64,000 nucleotides of DNA, from NCBI RefSeq assembly GCF_029962835.1, contig NC_080574.1, positions 28,246,001-28,310,000 on the forward strand. Direction: 5' to 3'. Positions within the stretch are counted from its first letter, which is position 1, and each line of letters starts with the position of its first letter. The notes beneath the pieces were generated by a model. That model did no database searches and was not told where the DNA came from. It worked only from the letters and a program-made list of their open reading frames with translations. The stretch is from Magnolia sinica. Taxonomy: Eukaryota > Streptophyta > Magnoliopsida > Magnoliales > Magnoliaceae. Positions 37,440 to 45,400 of this stretch are shown piece after piece. Made by a program: the position numbers and the translations under genes.

Positions 37440-38012
37440 TTTTAGGGCCATGTACTAGGGTCCACTTGATTATGTATTATATATCCATGTCATCCATCCG
37501 TTTTGGCCACTCATTTAAGGGCATTGTTTAAAAAAAAAAAAAAAAAGATAAATCCAGATCTTAGGTGGACCACTAGTGGGCCAGGCAAGCCACCTCGATG
37601 TATTTGTATATCAATGCCATCAATCTGTTTTGCTAACTCATTTTAAGGCATGGTCCAAAAATTCAGGTATATCTAAATCTTCGGTGGACCACTAGTGAGT
37701 ATCCCTTTAAAAGTGGGGCCCACCTCAATGCATTTGTTGTATATCCATATGGGCCATCCTTTTTGCCAACTTATTTTAGGGCTTAGTCCAAAAAATGAGG
37801 CTAATCCAAATCTTAGGTGAACCACAAAATAAGGATTTAACTCCCACCATTAAAATTTTCTTAAGACATTTTTTTTTTTGCATCAAGCTACTATTTGTGT
37901 TCTCCCTTCATCAAGGTCAAAGTCTATGCGACCTTATCAACAGGTTCGATGGAAAATAAACATTATAGTGGACGGCATGGATATACTACACATGAATCAA
38001 GGTGGGGCCCAT
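37440..38012. mobile_element. GGCCCACC-family pieces inside the Mutator-like element
   Basis: Three left-arm-like blocks follow one another: near 37455 ('ggtccacttgattatg', 'catgtcatccatccg'), near 37587 ('aagccacctcgatg') and near 37713 ('gtggggcccacctcaatgca'). A right arm ('ggacggcatggatatac', 'aaggtggggcccatg') lies near 37970-38012. The repeated left arms suggest either tandem growth of the end or several insertions. Confidence 0.5.
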
Positions 38013-38126
38013 GTAACAAAACAATGCAAGTGCACCATTGAGCGTGCACCGCAGAACATGTTAAAAAAGAAATTTGAAGTGCGTGGCCACACTGTCCATT
38101 CCTTTTTCCGATACCGAAATGAAAAA

Positions 38127-38127
38127 G

Positions 38128-38172
<45 letters not shown>

Positions 38173-38183
38173 AGAAGAAGAAG
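38127..38183. repeat. (GA)n / (GAA)n microsatellite
   Basis: GA repeats of about 40 bp pass into GAA repeats near the right end of the Mutator-like insertion. Confidence 0.9.
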
Positions 38184-38319
38184 GGCCGCACCCGTTACGG
38201 GCACCAAAAAGAGGGGGTGGCCGTTACGACCCCGTGACGCGTAACGATATCAACCGTTACCATTATGTATCGGCCATTACAGCCGAAACGTAACCGATTT
38301 TCAATACCCTGTCTATGCG

Positions 38320-39013
38320 AGACCAAATATTTCACATGCAGTTGGGTGTTGTGAGCATATACATGTCAAATCCCGGCAAGCAACATTGAGAAGCGGTGAA
38401 ATGGTTACTTCGGTATATATATGGTATGACGGACTTGTGCTTCAAAGATTTAGAGGAGAGACTCAAAAGCTATATTGATTCGGATTATGCAGGGAATGTG
38501 GACAATAAAAGGTCTACTTTCGGTTACTCATTTATGCTACCACGTAGAACTATTAGTTGGATGTCTAAGCTTCAATATGGGGTTGCACTTTCCACTACCA
38601 AAGTTGAATAAATGGCGGTGACGGAGGCATTCAAGGAAGCTATTTGGTTGAAAATGGATGATGAATGAGTTGAGGCTTTAGTAGAAAGTCGTGCCTATGC
38701 ATTGTGATAGCGAAAGCGCAATTAATTTGGCGAAGAACTCAATATATCATTCCCAAACTAAGCACATTGATGTTTGTCATCACTTTATCTAGCAGATGCT
38801 AGAAGGATATATTACTCTTGAGAAGATTCACACCAGTGAGAATCCGACGGACCTACTTATGAAGGTCGTTCCTATAGAGAAGTTCAAGTTTTGCTCGACT
38901 TCTCTAGGCTTGGCAAGAAAGGCAAAAAGACAGAGTGTGCATGAAGCGATGATGATAATGCTTAGAAGAAGATTGGCAAGGCAAGGAAGTGATTTTACTA
39001 TCAAGGTAGAGAT
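38320..39013 (+). pseudogene. Copia RNase H remains and 3' tail
   Basis: 38396-38630 carries the RNase H pattern (DSDYAGNVDNKRSTFGY, then a block ending STTKVE). The remainder runs to a purine-rich 'caaggtagagat' directly before the 3' LTR, the expected polypurine tract. It is a fossil with several breaks. Confidence 0.85.
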
Positions 39014-39447
39014 TGTTAAAATTGTGGCACCAAAATCACTATGGGTATTCACTTTTATGAGCCCGTACAACCCATGTTTCACATGCTAATAAGGCCCAAG
39101 TGTTAGTGGACTCTTGGAGGGGTATTTTTGACATTTCCCTCTTGAAATGGTGGCTTTTAAGGTAAGTTATGTTAGGGTTAAGAGAGAGTTACGATTTTTT
39201 TGTTGTTTTTTGGCATTTTAAGAGCCTCCAAGGGGAGAGAACTATGGTTTTTTTGCTGTAAGTTCTCTCCATCCTTATAATCTCCTCCAAATAGTAGATT
39301 GATCGTCGCTTTGTGTCGTGGTTTTTTTCCCGCAGCGGTTTTCCACGTAAAAATCGTGGGTTCTCTATGTAGTTGCTTGGATTTTTCGTTTTCTCCTGTT
39401 CGTTTCAATCCAAATTAAGGTGCTTCTCCAGGGCCGGTTCTCCAACA
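39014..39447 (+). repeat. 3' LTR of the copia element
   Basis: 434 bp, starting TGTTAAAATT and ending CCAACA, directly before the CTACT duplication at 39448-39452. It pairs with 22824-23258. Confidence 0.92.
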
Positions 39448-39455
39448 CTACTTGC

Positions 39456-39720
39456 AGTCAGTGTTCGAAATATCGGTATCGTGTTACATATCACACCCTT
39501 GGGATACGGATACATATCGGTTATTGCATGGGATATATCGGTTGTATCACGTAATGTATCGTTGCTTTTGGAAACATGGGGAAACATTGGGAAATTGGTC
39601 AAATTTTTCAATGAAACTTCAGTGATTGTTAAAAAAGACATCAATATACACTTATAAATCAAAACATTACAAAAAAAACAAGTACGCGTAATTTATTTAT
39701 TTATTTGTATGGAATCCTAA
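39456..39720. mobile_element. End of a Mutator-like element related to the one at 36613
   Basis: Just beyond the copia target duplication the sequence 'cagtgttcgaaatatcgg' and repeated 'tatcggt' words match the terminal style of the 36613-38310 insertion. Only one end can be seen. The copia element appears to have landed beside it. Confidence 0.4.
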
Positions 39721-40363
39721 TCTATGCGTTTTCTAATTGAATTGATGCAAATAAATTCAAAGTCTATTCATATAATTTATAAATGTAAGAAGACATGTGG
39801 AAACAAAAGCAATACATTCAAAAGCAAAAGAAGAATCACTAGATCAGGTTACATACTTGTTTGATTTTATGTTTAGATACAAAGATTGCAACCAATTTGC
39901 GAGAAATTGTGGAATTTTGATTGTTTTAAAAAAAAAAATTTCCGCAACTCGGCCAATCTCCTCCAAATCTCAAAATCGAAGCCCCCAATCTAAAAATTAA
40001 CAATTTGAACATTGTTTGCAGTTATTTAATAAAGACAGCTCATGTGTCAACCTAGCTAATGTGTAGAACCCTGCATAAAGGACTTCATTGTGAAGATGAA
40101 GTGGCACAAAGATCAGGTTCACGGGCTCCCGTTTCACTTGAATGTAGATGATTGGCATGAATTTTTGAATCCATCCATTCTTTTGTAAATGGGCGGCTGG
40201 CCCAATGAGTGGATGGGACTCATTTTGGTGCCAGATCATCTGCATGGCAGGGTCCATCTTATGCATGGCTTAGATGTCCTGCACACATTCCAGGTTGTCA
40301 AGTGCGTCACATGCATGTGGACTACATGTTCCAGAACATAAGCAAAATAAATTCCTTTTGGAT

Positions 40364-40746
40364 ACCATAGTTCGATAACCCAAAAACTCAACCTGACTCA
40401 AATCGACTCAATATTTAATAACCAAACGAGACATGATGAAATTAATAACATATGGAAGGTATGAGTATAAATAACAGCTTCATCTGTCATGAAAACAATG
40501 CATGGCAAGGTGAGACGCATGCTTTGATTTTTTTTTTACTAAAAGTCCATTTGACTCGATGAGTGACTCAGTACGAGTCACGCAAAGTTGTGTAGAGTCA
40601 ATTGGGAAATCGACTCAACGAATCTTGGCAAGTCAGAACCGTGTCTCGCTTGCCAGCAAGTTTCTTAGTGACTTGACACAAATCCCACTAAATCGAGTTG
40701 ACTCAGCTGAGTTTCAAGTCGAGTCACCAAATTTTAGAACTATGGT
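40364..40746. mobile_element. ACCATAGTT inverted-repeat element with GACTC-rich interior
   Basis: The left end 'accatagttcgataacc' is matched in inverse by 'attttagaactatggt' at the right end. The interior is full of 'gactcga' and 'gagtca' words. It is about 383 bp and non-coding. One-ended relatives occur near 19570 and perhaps 14560 and 16520. The target duplication is unclear. Confidence 0.55.
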
Positions 40747-41322
40747 GAATACATGGCCTATATCCTATCTTATATTATCTTCTTCATAAGCAGCGAGTCC
40801 AACAAAGCCTGATTGGTTGATGTTGTACCATTAACAATATGCTACTGTTGCATTAACAACCAGTCATCAATTGATATAAAATGGACATTCTGGCTTTGGT
40901 TTGGACTACAATAAGCATCAGTTGTAAACTGTTTCATGCACAATTGCATTAGCTCTGATGATTCTTCAATGAATAAGAAAATAAAGCAGCAATTTGAGAA
41001 AATGAGCATATGCCTCACTTATGTGTTCTGCATACAAATACCACGAGTCACTGAAATGTTTGAGGAAAGCAGGTCAATCTCAACAGCATTTTAAAGGAGA
41101 CAAAAGATCCAAAACCACCCCACTTTTGAAGGACATACTTCCTATTGCTTTAAAATCATATGAACATCCAAAGAAATACAGAGATGCACCTTTTTCAAGA
41201 GGTTCATGACATCGTCATCCTTCATGTCCTTCATTTCTTCACTGTGGGCTGGTGGGTTGGCTGTGCTATCTCATGAATCTTCAAATGCATCTTCTACCCT
41301 TGACAATGGACAAACTTGTGAT

Positions 41323-41369
41323 TTATTTTACAGGTTCAGCTTTCAGTGAAGAAGCTGCTCCGTCTGCGG
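41323..41369 (-). pseudogene. Apparent former last exon of the ArfGAP gene
   Basis: After a 'cggcag' acceptor, 47 minus-strand bases read in the frame that a phase-1 donor at exon 8 would need, giving SADGAASSLKAEPVK and then TAA. The exon 7 to exon 8 junction has the same form, with FE followed by SAG. The upstream TAG at 41505-41507 means the present reading frame ends before this exon. AATAAA on the minus strand at 41322-41327 overlaps the stop and may now serve as the polyadenylation signal. Confidence 0.45.
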
Positions 41370-41504
41370 CTGCCGATTGCCACTTTAGAGTATGCATTAG
41401 GAAGAAATTCAGCTCTTAGAACTAGTTTGGACAAACAAATAGACCAGAATAATGGAAAATGAGAAGCATCATATGAGGCAGTGTGATGCGGCTGGATGCT
41501 TACA

Positions 41505-42385
41505 CTAGAATTTTGCCCAAGAATTTCCAATTGGAGAAGATGCACTGGTGCCATTCCCATTTGGGATTGATTTTACAGCCACAGCTTCTAGGGATGTGCA
41601 TGGTCCTGCAGCTGCAGATTTCAATGTAACAATATGCACACGTAGGAAGGTGATGGGTTCCAAAATTAAGTTAGACAAGAAATAAGGAAAAAATCATAAT
41701 CACGCGTACATTCAAATCTTGCCCAGTTGTCCAGTGAAGATGATACAGTGACATTCTCTTTTGGGGCTTCCGAAGAAAGCAAGTCGATGAGATCAACAGT
41801 TAAATCAACGTTTGGTATAGGAGTTTTCAATACGGACTCCATTGTCTGTGGTGGATGCCCTGGGGGCAAGAGATTTGGCACCTTCATATCTGAGGAACCC
41901 TGTAAAGGCATGAATCATTTCAGGTAATTGCTTCTAAAAAATCTTTCGAGTTTCAGGTTTCTTATGAGGCATTGAGAGAAATTATTTCCATGATTCAGGG
42001 ACTACTATGACGATTCATGCAATTTTAATTTACCTTTTTGGTGCATGTATTAAATCAAATACACCAACTTAACCTCTTCATCCTTCTGATTATCCATTTT
42101 ATCATTCATAATGTTTGTTTTGGTTTGATAGTCTGCATGACCATATGACGTTTGTTTTTATTTTAGCCAGAATTTGCATAAAATGGTCATGGTTGACATG
42201 ATATATATTGACATAGGTGTTCATATGCTTGTTTTTGTAACAAACAAAAGGATTAAGGTATTTAAATGCTCTTTTTTTTTTTTAAACTAACTGAAGGATT
42301 AAGGTGTTTATACGCTTGGTGTTAAATGGCTACATTGCGCTAATTTTGAGGGCCTATGAGAAGAAGAAAGATGGAAGAGAGAAAC

Positions 42386-42477
<92 letters not shown>

Positions 42478-45400
42478 CGTGTGTGTGTGTGTGTGTGTGA
42501 GATGCTTAGGGTCTTATTACATGGACTTGGGCAACTATCAACCTTTCAACACTCCCCCTCAAGTTAGAGCATCCTAATGAGGCCTAGCTTCGAACAAGGG
42601 CTAACATAATCAAACCTAAGAAAGAAAGAAATTCTTCTTCAATACTTAGAAAGGTATTGCAGTTATGGGGTGCGCACCAGTTGTACCAGTACCACCATAA
42701 GCTTGCAATGATACTGGACAAATGTGGGGCCCACGTGATGTATGAAGGCCATCTAACCATCCACCAGATGCATTAACACATATTACCCCCAGGTGGCAAA
42801 AATAATTGATCAAACATTCAAGCGGGCCATAACACAGAGAATAATGTGAGAGGGGACGCCCACCCTTGATATACAGAAGGGTCCATCTGAATTTCAAAAC
42901 AGCTTGATTTTCAATCTAATCCTTCATCCAGACCACATGAAGAATATGAATGAACTGGAGTTCATATACACAACACAGTGATACCTCCACCCAAAACAAG
43001 GGTGGATATTACCCTTTAACATGCTCCATGTGGTGTGGCCCACTTGATTCAAAGATCAAACTGATTTTTGGGCCTTAGGGCTAACATGCGCTGATGCATA
43101 TGATGGACAGGTTAGATTTTATGCATGCATCATGTGGGCTCCGCATATGCCCAGTACCACTATAGCTTAGAGTGTACCAGAACACCATTGGAGCACACCC
43201 CTTCAGTTGTAAGGTAGGTTGTATTGGATCAGGTAATGGAACTCAAGTCGTTTGATGCAAAATTGTTGTAGAAATACTTTTAAAATAGTAAGAATGCCCA
43301 AAGAGTTTTCTTCTTCCTCAGCATATATGACCATGGAATCCAAACAAAACTAATTAATGATAATCATAATCATAAAAGAGCAGGAAGAGTAACACAAACG
43401 TATGTATGTATGAAAGTGATAAAACTAACCAATGCCCAGTAAGTAATCACTAAAACCATCACATTTACCTGATGAAATTTTGAGTCAGTTCTTGCATTGG
43501 TCACTTGTGGCATGGACATAGTAGGAATCTCTGCCTCAAGAGAGGATTTCCTTGAATGGTTATTAGAATGCCCATTACTGTGCCTACCAGGAATGTCTGC
43601 CTCATGAGAGGATTTCCTTGAATGGTTATTAGAATGCCCATTACTGCGCCTACCAGGAATTTCTGCCTCAAGAGAGGATTTCTTTGAGTGGTTAGAATGC
43701 CCATTACCACCCCAAGCAGGAAGGATTGCCTCAAGAGAGAATTTCCTTGCGTGGTTAGAATGCCCAGTACTGAGCCTACCAAGAATGTCTGCCTCAAGAG
43801 AGGATTTCCTCGAGTGCTTAGAATGCCCAGTACTGCGCCTACCAGGAACGTCTACCTCAAGAGAGGATTTCCTTGAGTGGTTAGAATGCCTAGGAATGTC
43901 TGCCTCAAGAGAGGATTTCCTTGAGTGGTTAGAATGCCCTGACCCTGACTCGTCATTGGAGCTCCACTCTTCTCCTAATTTATGGGGTGACTGCGCTGCT
44001 TTCTTTGGGACCCATCTTTTCTCCTCATACCTGAAAAATATGGTGAGGATGAATATAGCATGGAATATAAAGTTTCCGGCCTTCCATAACTAGTTACAGA
44101 GCCATAAATGAAAGTTTATTGCATCGAGCCCCAGGACATTAGCATTCAGGATCTATAATCTGGATAGGCTAGATAGGGATAACACAAGAGCTTTGTTAAG
44201 TGCACACGTGTGTGCAATGAAGCTTATGTACACACCACACATGTCAGCATGGCGCAATAGATCCGAGGTCCAATCCATCCATGAGAAAGGCACCACTATA
44301 TTGATTTCCCAGCCCAAGAATCAGGTTGATCCACTGCTCAGGTGGGCCACATTTTGCAAAACAGATGTATGGCTATAAAAATTAAAAAAAAACTTGGCTA
44401 GAGTTTTCTAACCCATCCTGTTTCCAGTATGGGACCGACATGCTGAGTGGACCGGATTTATTTTTGGAAAATATGTAGAAGGTTGGACCAACCTTATGGA
44501 TGGATCAAATCTCGCACCACTGCCTGTACATGAGCTCTATGCACACACCTGAGTGCTTAGCAATGCTCGTCTGTGTCTGTTGCAGCAAGCAACATTTAAT
44601 AAATTGAGAATGAAAGTGCAAGATCCTTTCGAGAACATACTTTGCACGGATGAAGCATTCAGTCCCAACTATTTCAGAATTTGGCAGTAGTTCTGCTTCC
44701 CAATAGCTGTTGGACTTCACATTACCCATGGCTACACAGAAGGTGCACAGCTTAAAATTTGATTGCGCCAAGCTAGGAAAGACAGCTTTCTCAAAGTGGA
44801 ATAGAAGCAAATAACATTTTGATTAGTAAAATTCAAGAAAAGAATCAGATGTATTCTTACATTGCATCAAGGCAACCTGCTCTGGCAACCATGTATCTAA
44901 TGTAGCAGACCGGACCTGCATGGTATATTAAGATTGTAATCTATTATTCAAGAAACAGACTATGAAACGGGACAAAAACAGAAAGCAACCACATGAGCGT
45001 TCTTGACTTTCTTGCCATTGAAAAAAAAACTGTCGCTAAAAAATATCATGAATTTCAGTATTTGCAAATTGCCAAAAGACGAATGATGCTCAAATGATAC
45101 ACAAGTTGAAAACGGTTGGCAATAGGTAGACCTCTTTTGGAAACCCTCAAGGGAAAGAGTATACATCAATGGAGGAACATCAAGACTTCCAATGTTTGCA
45201 GTGGCTAGAGAAATGTCAAGATCCAGGGCTAGATAATGGAGATAGATCCACATATTCAGGTGTCCTAGAAAAACTGGGATCCTATTGATCATGTAGTCCT
45301 CCATGAGCCATACCTCCTCTCCTTACAGCTAGCAGTTCAGTAGACCGAATCAATACAGAACCCAGATGACTAATATGCAAGCAAGCACAACCAATGGATT

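Larger units (their letters stand above)
36604..38319. mobile_element. Mutator-like element nested in the copia element
   Basis: The insertion proper is 36613-38310 (1698 bp). The copia reading stops at 'gtctgtacg' (36604-36612) and resumes at 'gtctatgcg' (38311-38319), a 9-bp duplication with two mismatches. That length fits Mutator-like elements. The left end is 'caaggtgttccgtaacag'. The inverse of the right end is 'agggtattgaaaatcgg', and both subterminal regions are full of 'gtaacgg' or 'cggtatcg' words. No transposase is seen, so it is non-autonomous. It carries GGCCCACC-family pieces and a (GA)n tract. Confidence 0.65.
22819..39452 (+). mobile_element. Ty1-copia LTR retrotransposon, broken, with two nested insertions
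   Basis: The element runs from 22824 to 39447 and is flanked by a perfect 5-bp target duplication CTACT at 22819-22823 and 39448-39452. Its 435/434-bp LTRs begin TGTTAAAATT and end in A/CA after CCGGTTCTCC. A primer binding site matching the 3' end of initiator tRNA-Met follows the 5' LTR. Remains of gag, protease, integrase, reverse transcriptase and RNase H lie in copia order. A Ty3-gypsy element (23758-34491) and a Mutator-like element (36613-38310) have split it. By eye the two LTRs agree at roughly 88-90% of positions, which suggests an insertion some millions of years old. It is a fossil with many breaks, probably more than ten besides the two insertions. Confidence 0.92.

Noticed and set aside
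43501-43797. 98-codon minus-strand open frame with a [15 protein letters not shown]-type repeat
   Set aside because: It is the wrong frame of the exon 6 minisatellite. Splice phase and the ArfGAP context fix the HSNHSRKSS frame.
43523-43939. Regularly spaced repeats considered as a CRISPR array
   Set aside because: The repeats are adjacent, coding and without unique spacers, and the window is plant nuclear DNA.
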